A DNA stretch of 64,000 nucleotides from Eubacterium sp. (GTDB taxonomy: Bacteria > Bacillota > Clostridia > Lachnospirales > Lachnospiraceae), in NCBI GenBank assembly GCA_017619835.1, contig JAFZRN010000008.1:111056-175055 (forward strand), read 5' to 3'. Shown piece by piece: positions 46,346 through 54,866 of the stretch. Positions within the stretch are counted from its first letter, which is position 1. Each line of letters starts with the position of its first letter. The notes under the pieces are model-generated. The model saw only the letters and a list, made by a program, of their open reading frames with translations. It had not been told where the DNA came from and searched no databases. Made by a program: the position numbers and the translations under genes.

Positions 46346-47209
46346 ATGTTAGTATCAGCTAAGGAAATGCTTGAGAAGGCGGTTGCAGGTGGATATGCAG
46401 TTGCACAGTTCAACATTAACAATCTCGAGTGGACAAAGTCAATCCTGCTTGAGTGTGAGGAGCTTAAGACTCCCGTTATACTTGGAGTATCAGAAGGAGC
46501 CGGAAAGTATATGACAGGCTTTAAGACAGTTGCTGCTATGGTTAAGGCTATGGATGAGTCACTTGGAATCACAGTTCCCGTAGCACTTCACCTTGATCAT
46601 GGTTCATACGAAGGTGCAAAGGCTTGTATCGAAGCCGGCTTTACATCAATAATGTTCGATGGTTCTTCACTTCCCATAGATGAGAACATCGAGAAGACAA
46701 AAGAGCTCGTAGCAATCTGCCGCGAGAAAGGAATCTCTATCGAGGCTGAAGTTGGTGGTATCGGTGGAGAAGAGGATGGCGTTTCATCAACAGGTGAGTG
46801 CGCAGATCCCGCAGAGTGTAAACTCATCAACGACCTCGGCGTTGATATGCTTGCATGTGGTATCGGAAATATCCATGGTAAGTATCCTGATAACTGGGAA
46901 GGACTTCAGTTCCAGGTTCTCGAAGCTGTAAAGGCTGAGATCGGTAATACACCTCTCGTACTTCATGGTGGTTCTGGAATTCCCGATGAGCAGATCAAGA
47001 AAGCTATCTCAATGGGAGTTGCAAAGGTTAACGTTAATACAGAGTGCCAGCTTGTATTCGCAGCTGCAACACGTAAGTATATCGAAGAAGGCAAGGATCA
47101 GCAGGGCAAGGGTTATGATCCCCGTAAGCTTCTTGCACCCGGTGCACAGGCTATCAGAGATGAAGTTAAAGACCGTGTTGCTGTATTCGGATCAGCAGGA
47201 AAAGCATAA
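46346..47209 (+). CDS. fba: Class II fructose-1,6-bisphosphate aldolase
   Basis: A 287-residue aldolase splitting fructose-1,6-bisphosphate to dihydroxyacetone phosphate and glyceraldehyde-3-phosphate. It has the class II features: QFNINNLEW near 20, HLDHGSYE (catalytic Asp and zinc His) near 82-89, EAEVGGIGGEEDG near 132, NIHGKYP and LHGGSGIPDEQIKKAI (zinc His and Gly loop). The start follows ACGGAGGTAAC. A short single-gene unit with its own promoter and terminator. Confidence 0.95.
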   Translation: MLVSAKEMLEKAVAGGYAVAQFNINNLEWTKSILLECEELKTPVILGVSEGAGKYMTGFKTVAAMVKAMDESLGITVPVALHLDHGSYEGAKACIEAGFTSIMFDGSSLPIDENIEKTKELVAICREKGISIEAEVGGIGGEEDGVSSTGECADPAECKLINDLGVDMLACGIGNIHGKYPDNWEGLQFQVLEAVKAEIGNTPLVLHGGSGIPDEQIKKAISMGVAKVNVNTECQLVFAAATRKYIEEGKDQQGKGYDPRKLLAPGAQAIRDEVKDRVAVFGSAGKA

Positions 47210-47234
47210 AAATTCATATGATTTCTATCATTCA

Positions 47235-47262
47235 GGGTGCCGTTTTTCGGCACCCTTTTTTT
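47235..47262 (+). terminator. Terminator after fba
   Basis: GGGTGCCG (47235-47242) pairs with CGGCACCC (47248-47255), with a TTTTT loop, then seven Ts. Confidence 0.95.
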
Positions 47263-47298
47263 GCATTTTTCATTTTGTAAAATATTTACAAAAACATG

Positions 47299-47327
47299 TA
47301 TGTTTTTTGTATTAAATGGTGTATAAT
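47299..47327 (+). promoter_or_regulatory. Candidate promoter of the tubulin-like gene
   Basis: A perfect TATAAT at 47322-47327, 17 bases after a weak TATGTT, 43 bases before the start. The AT-rich stretch upstream (47265-47310) could act as an UP element. Confidence 0.5.
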
Positions 47328-47369
47328 AGTTTAGTATTGATTATTGGTGGAGTTTAAGGAGAACATGCA

Positions 47370-49862
47370 ATGATTCTACTTCAGACACAGAAAGAAGAAT
47401 TTAGCAGACTTAAAGATGTTAGAATTTTTGGTAAGGACGAGAAGGGGGAGAAGATCAATGGTGATCTTCTGGTAATCGGTCTTGGCGGAATAGGTGGCAA
47501 GGTAGTAACGGCACTTAAGGGAATGCTCAGAGATGAGATCACCCAGGAAGATAATATCCATTATCTGCTTATTGATTCTGATATACCCGAAATGGAAGAG
47601 ACTATTAAGAGCAGCAGGGACGGACTCGGACTTAATGCTCTTGAGGTTATGAGTATATATAGGCCTAATCTCGAAGATATTCTTGAAAAAGGTTATAATA
47701 ATCAGCCTGTTCAGGCTACACTCGCAAAGTGGATGAAACCTGACTTCCCGAAGCTCCATATCGGTACAGAAGGCGCACAGGGAAACAGACAGATTGGTCG
47801 TCTTATGTTCTCGAATGCTTATGAGGATATGAGAATCCTTCTGTTTGAGAAGCTGGAGGATTTATATAGTGATTCCGTATCCAAAAGGCTGGATGTCATC
47901 ATTGTATCAAGTACCTGTGGTGGTACGGGAAGCGGAATCCTTGCAGATGTTACATATAATATAAAAGCTTATGCAAAGTCGCGTAAGTGGGAGCATTTCA
48001 GAGTGGGCGGATGCCTTCTTACTCCGGATGTTCTTTTTGCAAACCGTGAGATCTATGAGAATATTGAACTCAGAACTCTGCTTCTGGCTAATGGATATGC
48101 AACACTTTTTGAAGTGTCCGATTATATTCAGGCTGCTTACGAAGGTAAGAGTTATGTATTTGAGAGTACATCTCACAGACTCAGCATGAGCGATAATATC
48201 TTTGATGCATGTATGCTTGTATCCGGTAAGAAGGATGATCAGGGATATATTCCCGACTGGACTATCTACAACGATACTGCATATTTCCTTTCAAAGCTTG
48301 CACATAATAAGTATATAGATGATGCGGATGAGAACGGTGTCCGTAAGCTGATCCGTGATTCTTTCTTTGAAAGAAGCAAGCTGGGATATTTCAAGGTTAT
48401 CAATGAAGCAGACTATAAGATTCCCATAAAGGAAATCGAAAATATAGTTGAGTATTCCGTATTTAATGAGGCATATTCGAGACTCAACAAGATGCCGGCC
48501 AAGGATAGTAAGATGGATGCCGATATCAGGGCAACTTTCGGGGAGATGCGTAAATTTCTTGAAGGAAGTCCCGGTGACGAGATAGAGCTTTCCGTTAATG
48601 GTCTTATCAAGACGGGCCAGTATGAGATGCCTTCATATAAAGAGATCAAAAAAAGAACCGACAGGCTGAGCTTTATGCTCCCTCAGGCTCTTAACAGTGT
48701 ACAGACAGATATCCCTATCATAGTTAAGTCTCTTCGTATCAAGATGACTCAGGCACTTGATTCCAATATTGAGAAATATATGAGAGCATATGGCCCATTT
48801 ATCACCATGAAGATAATCGGTGCAAAGGGAATCGGAGGCTGTGAAGAGGACGAAGGAATGATCAGCGAAGCTAAAGCTCTTGAGGCAAAGCTTTCCGAGT
48901 ATAAACCTTCCACGGAATATGAAAGAATCATAGAATCCATTCTTCAGATAGTAAAGAAGCGTTTCTTTACATTTCCTTCTGCAAAGAGAGAGACCGAGAA
49001 CGGTTACTACGAAGCATATCTCAAGAATGCTCTTGCAAGAGAAAGAACCATGCTGATCGAGGAACTGAATGCACAGGATGTGTTCGGTGATATCATAAGA
49101 CAGCTTCGTCAGCGTGCAGAGCAGCTTAGTGATACATTTGATCACTTCGGACAGGATCTGAAGAATGCTGTTGAGGATCTGGCTAATCAGGGAAGACGTA
49201 TTGTAGACTTTACTCTTACGGATGCAAAGCGTCATGAATTCCTTCCTACCGATTATGTGACTGAGGAAAGGATCGATCAGTTCAGAACAGGCCTCATCAA
49301 TATGATGGTCAATCATGAGGCTGATATTAATGGTGACAGACTTGTACCCGTTGGAGCTGAGATGGAGCATGTTTATAAGAATCTTCTTCTTGGACTCGGT
49401 GTTTATCCGAATGAGAAGGTTATCGCAGTAGCATTTGCCGATAAGCATCCTTCAATGCAGGATATCAATGCGATGTTTGTATCCTTTGATAGTGAAGTAA
49501 GAAGAGGCGTAATGAAGAGCGCTGCTCATGCCTTTGTAACAAACTCCATGGAAAAGACAGCTAAGAAGAAACTCTGTATTCTTAAAGAAGGTTTTGAGAG
49601 CAGAGTTATCAGTCAGAAGTATATATCTCTTCCGGATTCAATGCCGCATTTCTCATCGGCTATGAAGGAGATACTTACCGATGAGCCTTATAACGAAGAG
49701 CCCGATTCAATCACAACCAACATAGGTGAGCAGGTTATCACAATGGAAAATATTTATTCCGGAGTAAGAGTTAACATGCTCGATTGTTCGATCGAAATGG
49801 AAATGGCTTACGGTCAGGTTCAGTCAAGAGGAACCTACTACGGACTGCATACATCAAATTAA
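47370..49862 (+). CDS. Tubulin/FtsZ-superfamily protein (Tubulin_2-like), standalone
   Basis: An 830-residue protein. The N-terminal GTPase domain has the loop VIGLGGIGGK (35-44), GAQGNRQIGR (135-144) and the tubulin signature SSTCGGTGSG (181-189; FtsZ has GGGTGTG). Its length is double FtsZ; the C-terminal ~450 residues are helical and charged with no motif I recognise. FtsZ itself would be shorter and has a GGGTGTG loop. The related PF13809 family is described in bacteria with little function known. It has its own promoter region and ends in a bidirectional terminator, with no accessory gene in the unit. GTP binding is likely; polymer formation is inference. Confidence 0.75.
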   Translation: MILLQTQKEEFSRLKDVRIFGKDEKGEKINGDLLVIGLGGIGGKVVTALKGMLRDEITQEDNIHYLLIDSDIPEMEETIKSSRDGLGLNALEVMSIYRPNLEDILEKGYNNQPVQATLAKWMKPDFPKLHIGTEGAQGNRQIGRLMFSNAYEDMRILLFEKLEDLYSDSVSKRLDVIIVSSTCGGTGSGILADVTYNIKAYAKSRKWEHFRVGGCLLTPDVLFANREIYENIELRTLLLANGYATLFEVSDYIQAAYEGKSYVFESTSHRLSMSDNIFDACMLVSGKKDDQGYIPDWTIYNDTAYFLSKLAHNKYIDDADENGVRKLIRDSFFERSKLGYFKVINEADYKIPIKEIENIVEYSVFNEAYSRLNKMPAKDSKMDADIRATFGEMRKFLEGSPGDEIELSVNGLIKTGQYEMPSYKEIKKRTDRLSFMLPQALNSVQTDIPIIVKSLRIKMTQALDSNIEKYMRAYGPFITMKIIGAKGIGGCEEDEGMISEAKALEAKLSEYKPSTEYERIIESILQIVKKRFFTFPSAKRETENGYYEAYLKNALARERTMLIEELNAQDVFGDIIRQLRQRAEQLSDTFDHFGQDLKNAVEDLANQGRRIVDFTLTDAKRHEFLPTDYVTEERIDQFRTGLINMMVNHEADINGDRLVPVGAEMEHVYKNLLLGLGVYPNEKVIAVAFADKHPSMQDINAMFVSFDSEVRRGVMKSAAHAFVTNSMEKTAKKKLCILKEGFESRVISQKYISLPDSMPHFSSAMKEILTDEPYNEEPDSITTNIGEQVITMENIYSGVRVNMLDCSIEMEMAYGQVQSRGTYYGLHTSN

Positions 49863-49887
49863 TATAGTTCATATGATGAATCATACA

Positions 49888-49919
49888 AAAAGCTCCCAAT
49901 CATTTTTGGGAGCTTTTTT
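49888..49919. terminator. Bidirectional terminator between the tubulin-like gene and dut
   Basis: AGCTCCCA (49891-49898) pairs with TGGGAGCT (49907-49914). T runs exist on both strands (TTTTTT right; AAAAA left), so it can end both convergent transcripts. Confidence 0.9.
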
Positions 49920-49920
49920 C

Positions 49921-50370
49921 TTACAATCTTCCGGTGGAGCCGAAGCCTCCGGCACCTCTTTCGGTTTCGGAAAGCTTATCCACAGTTTCAAATATCCCCT
50001 GAATGTAGGGAGTTATGATAAGCTGGGCTATCCTTTCCTTCGGTTCTATTGTCTGTTCGATACCTGAGTGATTGTGGAGTGAGACCATTATCTCTCCTCG
50101 ATAATCCGAATCGATGACACCAACCTTATTGGCGGGCGCAAGGCCTTTTTTTGTTGCAAGTCCGCTTCTGGCATATATGAGTCCCGCATACCCTTCCGGA
50201 AGCTCCATAGAAAGACCTGTCTTTACAAGATAGGTTTCTCCGGGTCCGATAGTAACTGGTTCATCGAGACAGGCATATAGATCTGCACCTGCGCTGAAGT
50301 CAGAGCCATAGGTCGGGATCACAGCATCCGGATTTAACTTACATATATTTACTTTAACCGAATCAATCAT
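49921..50370 (-). CDS. dut: Deoxyuridine 5'-triphosphate nucleotidohydrolase
   Basis: A 149-residue trimeric dUTPase producing dUMP and pyrophosphate. The start at 50370 is chosen because AAGGAG lies seven bases before it; the nearer upstream ATG at 50376 is too close. Motifs are in order: AGADLYACLDEP (1), RSGLATKKG (2), GVIDSDYRGEI (3), ERIAQLII (4) and RGAGGFGSTG (5). Divergent from the trigger-factor-like gene. Confidence 0.96.
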   Translation of the reverse strand: MIDSVKVNICKLNPDAVIPTYGSDFSAGADLYACLDEPVTIGPGETYLVKTGLSMELPEGYAGLIYARSGLATKKGLAPANKVGVIDSDYRGEIMVSLHNHSGIEQTIEPKERIAQLIITPYIQGIFETVDKLSETERGAGGFGSTGRL

Positions 50371-50528
50371 TTTCATACTCCTTAAATGTGACAAAATCAA
50401 AGCTATTATAACAATTTTTCAAGAGATTTTGTGAAAAAAATATAATAATTCCAAATAATCCTTTATTTTTCGAGTTTTATGTGGTATTATCGTACGGTTA
50501 GTAAAGGTAAACACGAAAGGATGAAATT

Positions 50529-51680
50529 ATGAAATTCAGAAAGATAAGCGCAGTTCTGGTTGGCGCCATGGTACTTTCGGCACTTGCAGGCTGTGGCCAA
50601 AAAGAAGAAGAGATTCTTAAGGAGAAGCAGTCTAAATATGCTCAGTATGTTACTCTCGGAGAATACAAGGGTGTTGAATATACTCCTCAGCATACAGAAG
50701 TAACAGATGAGGATATCCAGAATGAGATCGACAGCCTTGTTGATGATAATACTATTGAGAACAAGGTTTATGACAGAGCTGCTACTATGGGTGATGCCGT
50801 TAATATCGATTACGTTGGTTCTATCGACGGCGTTGAGTTCGATGGCGGAAGTACACAGGGTATGGGTACTGAGATAACACTCGGAAGCAGTGGTTATATT
50901 GATAATTTCGATGAGCAGATCGTTGGACATACTCCCGGAGATGCATTTGATGTAAATGTTACATTCCCTGAGGATTATGGCAATGAAGAGCTTAACGGAA
51001 AGGCTGCAGTATTTGCTTCTACTCTTAATTATATAGTTGGTGAACCTACAGTTCCCGAGTATGATGATGTTCTTGTTGCATCAGCTACAGATTATTCAAC
51101 AACAGCTGAATTCGAAGATGCAAAGAGAAAAGAACTTGAAGAAGAGAATGCTGAAAATGATCTGGAAACAGATAAGGCAACCCTTGTTCAGAAGGTTCTT
51201 GATTCTTCAGACATTTCAGAGTATCCGGAGCAGGAAGTTAATGAGCGTATCCAGACTCTTATCGATAGTGTAACTGAGACAGCTGAGTCAAACGGAATCG
51301 ACCTTGCTACATATCTTTCATACTATGGTTATGATGAAGAAGGCTTCAAGGATCAGATCAAGACTTCAGTTCAGGAATATATCCGTGAGAAGATGGTGAT
51401 CCTTACAATAGCTGAGACAGAAGGAATCACAGCTACTGATGAAGAGATCGAAGCTAAGAAGCAGGAACTCCTTGATCAGACCGGTATGACTGATATCGAG
51501 ACATTTAAGCAGTCATATGGTTATACAGAGGAAGATTTCAGCTATGAGATCATATATAACAAGATAGTTGATTTCATCTATAACAATGCTGTTCAGGTTG
51601 AGGCTACAGGTACTGATGCCGAGGCAGATGATGCCGGCTCAGGTATGGTAGACGATTACGGTACAGATACAGAAGATTAA
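50529..51680 (+). CDS. Trigger-factor-like FKBP lipoprotein
   Basis: A 383-residue secreted lipoprotein: signal peptide with lipobox LAGC (19-22). A FKBP-type PPIase domain (MGDAVNIDYVGSIDGVEFDGG, EITLGSSGYIDNFDEQIVGHTPGD) spans about residues 86-180. A helical SurA-like arm follows, as in trigger factor. The ribosome-binding N-terminal domain of true trigger factor is missing, so this works outside the membrane as a foldase or chaperone. A similar arrangement is common in Lachnospiraceae. Extended -10 TGGTATTAT lies at 50482-50490. Confidence 0.88.
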   Translation: MKFRKISAVLVGAMVLSALAGCGQKEEEILKEKQSKYAQYVTLGEYKGVEYTPQHTEVTDEDIQNEIDSLVDDNTIENKVYDRAATMGDAVNIDYVGSIDGVEFDGGSTQGMGTEITLGSSGYIDNFDEQIVGHTPGDAFDVNVTFPEDYGNEELNGKAAVFASTLNYIVGEPTVPEYDDVLVASATDYSTTAEFEDAKRKELEEENAENDLETDKATLVQKVLDSSDISEYPEQEVNERIQTLIDSVTETAESNGIDLATYLSYYGYDEEGFKDQIKTSVQEYIREKMVILTIAETEGITATDEEIEAKKQELLDQTGMTDIETFKQSYGYTEEDFSYEIIYNKIVDFIYNNAVQVEATGTDAEADDAGSGMVDDYGTDTED

Positions 51681-51727
51681 TCAGAACTGAAATTATATAG
51701 CTTGTAGATCATAAAGCCACTGAGAGG

Positions 51728-51756
51728 TTGACACTTACGTTTTGAAATGTTACAAT
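51728..51756 (+). promoter_or_regulatory. Perfect sigma-A promoter of tRNA-Leu, inside an inverted repeat
   Basis: TTGACA (51728-51733), 17 bases, TACAAT (51751-51756); start expected near 51763, a few bases before the tRNA. A ten-base perfect inverted repeat, AAGCCACTGA (51714-51723) and TCAGTGGCTT (51760-51769), brackets the promoter. Confidence 0.85.
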
Positions 51757-51775
51757 CGTTCAGTGGCTTAAGTGC

Positions 51776-51860
51776 GCAGATGTGGCGGAATTGGTATACG
51801 CGCATGATTCAGGTTCATGTCCACATTACGTGGGTTCGGGTTCGAGTCCCGTCATCTGCA
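51776..51860 (+). tRNA. tRNA-Leu (anticodon CAG)
   Basis: Acceptor stem GCAGATG (51776-51782) pairs perfectly with CATCTGC (51853-51859), then A. The anticodon stem CATGA/TCATG encloses loop TTCAGGT, with CAG at 51810-51812. A class II long variable arm with CCAC/GTGG and a T arm with TTCGAGT are present. The outermost T-stem pair is T-T. CCA is not encoded (A only, then AATAAG). Confidence 0.95.
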
Positions 51861-51867
51861 AATAAGA

Positions 51868-52059
51868 ATTATTATTCTCAATTAGGAAAGCTTTCAAACA
51901 GACGTCTGAAAGCTTGCTTTCTAAGACGGATGTTTGGAAGGTTTACGTACTTGCGAAGCAAGAATCTAAACCGCATGAAATAAGCCAGTCTGCGAAGCAG
52001 ACAATAAGCGCGTAGCGCGTGGCTTATGAATGCAGGGTTAGATTATTGAGAATAATAAT
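51868..52059. repeat. Hairpin-rich element with 15-bp terminal inverted repeats
   Basis: A perfect 15-base inverted repeat, ATTATTATTCTCAAT (51868-51882) and ATTGAGAATAATAAT (52045-52059), bounds 192 bases between tRNA-Leu and greA. Inside are stacked dyads: AAGCTTTCA/TGAAAGCTT (51888-51915) around the palindrome CAGACGTCTG; GGTTTA/TAAACC (51940-51972) enclosing CTTGCGAAGCAAG; and ATAAGCC/GGCTTAT (51980-52027) enclosing GTCTGCGAAGCAGAC and GCGCGTAGCGC. No ORF. It resembles a MITE-like palindromic repeat or a structured RNA. Confidence 0.7.
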
Positions 52060-52101
52060 GTGAAAAAAATTAAACCCCTCACTCCACGAAAGGAGCACAA
52101 A

Positions 52102-52584
52102 ATGGCAGAAGAAAAGAAAAATATCCTAACTTACGAAGGACTTAAAAAACTCGAGGACGAACTCTCTGACCTTAAAGTCAACAGACGTCGTGAGGTTGCT
52201 CAGAAAATAAAAGAAGCACGTGAGCAGGGAGACTTATCAGAGAACGCCGAGTACGATGCTGCTAAAGATGAGCAGAGAGATATTGAAGCACGTATTGCGG
52301 AAATAGAAAAAATACTTAAAAATGTAGAAGTTATTGATGAGGATAATCTTGATACCGAGTCAGTGAACTTTGGCTGTACAGTGCATTTTGAAGATATGGA
52401 GACAAAGCAGGAATATACCTACAAGCTTTCAGGCTCAACTGAGTCCAATATACTTGAGGGAAGCATTTCAAACGAATCTCCGATTGGTGCCAAGCTGATA
52501 GGTTCAAAGGTTGGACAGGTTATCACAATCGATGCACCAAGCGGAAAATACAGCTACAAGATTCTTGATTTCACAAGAAATTAA
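52102..52584 (+). CDS. greA: Transcription elongation factor GreA
   Basis: A 160-residue protein; the ATG follows AAAGGAG. The N-terminal coiled coil has LTYEGLKKLEDELSDLKVNRR and the tip DLSENAEYDAAKDEQ, including the acidic pair (DLSENAEY) that rescues backtracked RNA polymerase. The C-terminal FKBP-like domain ends ITIDAPSGKYSYKILDF. Length is standard. Its unit ends with a terminator before lysS. Confidence 0.96.
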   Translation: MAEEKKNILTYEGLKKLEDELSDLKVNRRREVAQKIKEAREQGDLSENAEYDAAKDEQRDIEARIAEIEKILKNVEVIDEDNLDTESVNFGCTVHFEDMETKQEYTYKLSGSTESNILEGSISNESPIGAKLIGSKVGQVITIDAPSGKYSYKILDFTRN

Positions 52585-52608
52585 GACGATATATAATGAA
52601 AAAGTATT

Positions 52609-52637
52609 AACCGCCGGAGCTTAATCTGGCGGTTTTA
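52609..52637 (+). terminator. Terminator after greA
   Basis: AACCGCCGGA (52609-52618) pairs with TCTGGCGGTT (52625-52634), one G-T pair, then TTTAT. The T run is short, so partial read-through into lysS is possible. Confidence 0.7.
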
Positions 52638-52656
52638 TATTAGAGAGGAAAAAACT

Positions 52657-54285
52657 ATGTCAGATCAGAACAATCAGAACCAGAATAATCAGAAGGGTGC
52701 TCAGCAGCAGGATATCAATCAGCTTCTCAAGGTTCGTCGCGAAAAGCTTGCTAACCTTCAGGCGGCAGGAAAGGATCCTTTTGTGATCACAAAGTATGAT
52801 CAGTCTTATCATACCGAGCAGGCAAGACAGGAGTATATCGCACTTGAGGAAAAGCTTCTTGCAGGAAAGGATATGCCTGATACAGAGGGTATGGAACCTG
52901 AAGAGGCAAAGGCTGTTAAGACTGAAGCCTATAACGAAAGACGTGCAATCATGGATGCTAATCCTATCAAGGTAAGCATCGCAGGTAGAATGATGTCTAA
53001 GCGTGTTATGGGCAAAGCTTCGTTCTGTAATGTTCAGGATAAGAGCGGTAATATTCAGGTATTCGTATCCAGAGATGAAATCGGTACAGATGAATATGCT
53101 GATTTCAAGAAGCTGGATGTGGGAGATATAATCGGTGTTACAGGTTATGTATTCCGTACAATGATGGGAGAAGTATCTGTTCATGCTGATACAGTTACAC
53201 TCCTTACAAAGTCACTCCAGATCCTTCCAGAGAAGTTCCATGGTCTTACCAATACCGATATAAGATATCGTCAGAGATATGTAGATCTTGTAATGAATGC
53301 TGATGTTAAAGAGACATTTATCAAGAGATCCAAGATAATATCAACCATCAGAAGATTCCTGGATGATCAGGGCTTCATGGAGGTTGAGACACCTATGCTC
53401 GTTTCAAATGCAGGTGGTGCTGCGGCACGTCCGTTTGAAACACATTTCAATGCACTCGATGAAGATCTTAAGCTTCGTATATCACTTGAGCTTTATCTCA
53501 AGAGACTTATCGTTGGTGGTATGGAGAGAGTTTATGAGATCGGACGAGTATTCAGAAATGAGGGTGTTGATACACGTCATAATCCCGAGTTCACACTTAT
53601 GGAGCTCTATCAGGCATTTACGGATTATCACGGAATGATGGATCTGACAGAGGCTATGTACCGTCATATCGCTCAGGAAGTAAATGGTTCAACAACTATT
53701 ACATATCAGGGCGTTGAGATGGATCTTGGTAAGCCATTTGCGAGAATAACTATGGTTGATGCTGTAAAGAAGTACAGTGGTGTTGACTGGAATGAGGTTG
53801 CTGACCTCGAGGCAGCTCGTGCACTTGCTAAGGAGCATCACATTGAGTTTGAAGACTTCCATAAGAAGGGTGATATCCTTAACCTCTTCTTCGAGACATA
53901 TGTAGAGGAGCATCTTATCCAGCCTACATTTGTTATGGATCATCCTATTGAGATTTCTCCTCTTACAAAGAAGAAGCCTGAGAATCCCGAATACGTTGAG
54001 AGATTCGAGTTCTTCATGAACGGATGGGAAATGGCTAACGCTTATTCAGAGCTTAATGATCCTATCGATCAGAGAGAAAGATTTGCAGCTCAGGATGCAC
54101 TTGCTGCTGCAGGTGATGATGAAGCTAACCATACAGATGAGGACTTCCTCAACGCACTTGAAGTAGGTATGCCACCTACAGGCGGTATCGGATACGGAAT
54201 CGATCGTCTTGTGATGATCATGACAGATAGTCCTGCCATCCGCGACGTTTTACTCTTCCCTACGTTAAAGACAGAAAAGAAGTAA
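52657..54285 (+). CDS. lysS: Lysyl-tRNA synthetase, class II
   Basis: A 542-residue enzyme charging tRNA-Lys. The anticodon-binding OB fold (IAGRMMSKRVMGKASFCNVQD) precedes the catalytic core with motif 1 (FLDDQGFMEVETPML), motif 2 (YEIGRVFRNEGVDTRHNPEFTLMELY) and motif 3 (GMPPTGGIGYGIDRLVM). The first ~25 residues are a Gln/Asn-rich tail (QNNQNQNNQ) not found in most homologues. AGAGAGG precedes the ATG. It is the last clearly chromosomal housekeeping gene before mobile-replicon genes. Confidence 0.97.
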   Translation: MSDQNNQNQNNQKGAQQQDINQLLKVRREKLANLQAAGKDPFVITKYDQSYHTEQARQEYIALEEKLLAGKDMPDTEGMEPEEAKAVKTEAYNERRAIMDANPIKVSIAGRMMSKRVMGKASFCNVQDKSGNIQVFVSRDEIGTDEYADFKKLDVGDIIGVTGYVFRTMMGEVSVHADTVTLLTKSLQILPEKFHGLTNTDIRYRQRYVDLVMNADVKETFIKRSKIISTIRRFLDDQGFMEVETPMLVSNAGGAAARPFETHFNALDEDLKLRISLELYLKRLIVGGMERVYEIGRVFRNEGVDTRHNPEFTLMELYQAFTDYHGMMDLTEAMYRHIAQEVNGSTTITYQGVEMDLGKPFARITMVDAVKKYSGVDWNEVADLEAARALAKEHHIEFEDFHKKGDILNLFFETYVEEHLIQPTFVMDHPIEISPLTKKKPENPEYVERFEFFMNGWEMANAYSELNDPIDQRERFAAQDALAAAGDDEANHTDEDFLNALEVGMPPTGGIGYGIDRLVMIMTDSPAIRDVLLFPTLKTEKK

Positions 54286-54566
54286 AACCAAGTAAATTAG
54301 CGGTCTGCGAGGCTATGGTGATAGCGTGGTACAACATTTAGTACAACAAATATTCAGTTTTGCTTGTACCATAATAGATTGTATTTGTGAGTACTGATTG
54401 AATTTAATAAGCATTATGCTACTAAGGACACTTTCTAAAAGAAATTTTAGAAGTGTCCTTTTTGTGTTATGGTCAAAATCTTTTGTGAAGGAGGAAAAAA
54501 ACTTGTCTAATACAGCGGTAGGGCAGCATATACGCATGACATCTACCTGAAGGAATGGAGGATGGA
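54286..54566 (+). other. Junction between lysS and the plasmid-like module
   Basis: No gene of size. It holds TGGTACAA (54328-54335) and an inverted copy CTTGTACCA near 54363, the terminator at 54424-54463, and a tiny frame (54503-54550; TTG start, 15 residues) behind AAGGAGG at 54489. No direct repeat or attachment site can be proven within the window. Confidence 0.5.
54424..54463 (+). terminator. Terminator downstream of lysS
   Basis: AAGGACACTT-CTAAAA (54424-54440, one bulged T) pairs with TTTTAGAAGTGTCCTT (54445-54460) across GAAA, followed by TTT. Confidence 0.85.
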
Positions 54567-54845
54567 ATGTTAAAAATTAGACTGCAGGGAACCACCAAGG
54601 ATATCAAGTGGTTCTTAAAAATGCTGGCTAGGGACAAAAGATTCATAGCCAATAAGCCATCTGAACCTATGGCAATAAAGGGTTCACAGAAATATAAAAG
54701 AGCATACACAGAAATATTCAGAACTGAGGATGAGTATAAAAGATATACAGCAGCTCCACAGCCTGAAAGAGTAAACATTTATTATGGTTCAGGAGCCATT
54801 TATGGAGTAAAGAACAATTCAAAATCACATAAAAGAAAATACTAA
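54567..54845 (+). CDS. Small hypothetical protein (DUF3970-like)
   Basis: A 92-residue basic protein. The ATG at 54567 follows GGAGG by five bases; an ATG at 54555 would be too close to its purine site. It starts MLKIRLQGTTKDIKWFLKMLARD, a pattern I recall from short proteins near replication and partition genes on Firmicutes plasmids and conjugative elements. The rest is polar and probably disordered. The family link is from memory. It directly precedes parA, 21 bases upstream. Confidence 0.5.
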   Translation: MLKIRLQGTTKDIKWFLKMLARDKRFIANKPSEPMAIKGSQKYKRAYTEIFRTEDEYKRYTAAPQPERVNIYYGSGAIYGVKNNSKSHKRKY

Positions 54846-54866
54846 TAACAGCGGAAAGGCAGGTAG

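Noticed and set aside
47370-49862. FtsZ
   Set aside because: Twice FtsZ length, GGTGSG variant, unlike C-terminus and no division-gene neighbours.
51747-51983. An ORF across the tRNA-Leu and hairpin element
   Set aside because: Overlaps a complete tRNA and a structured repeat; no ribosome site.
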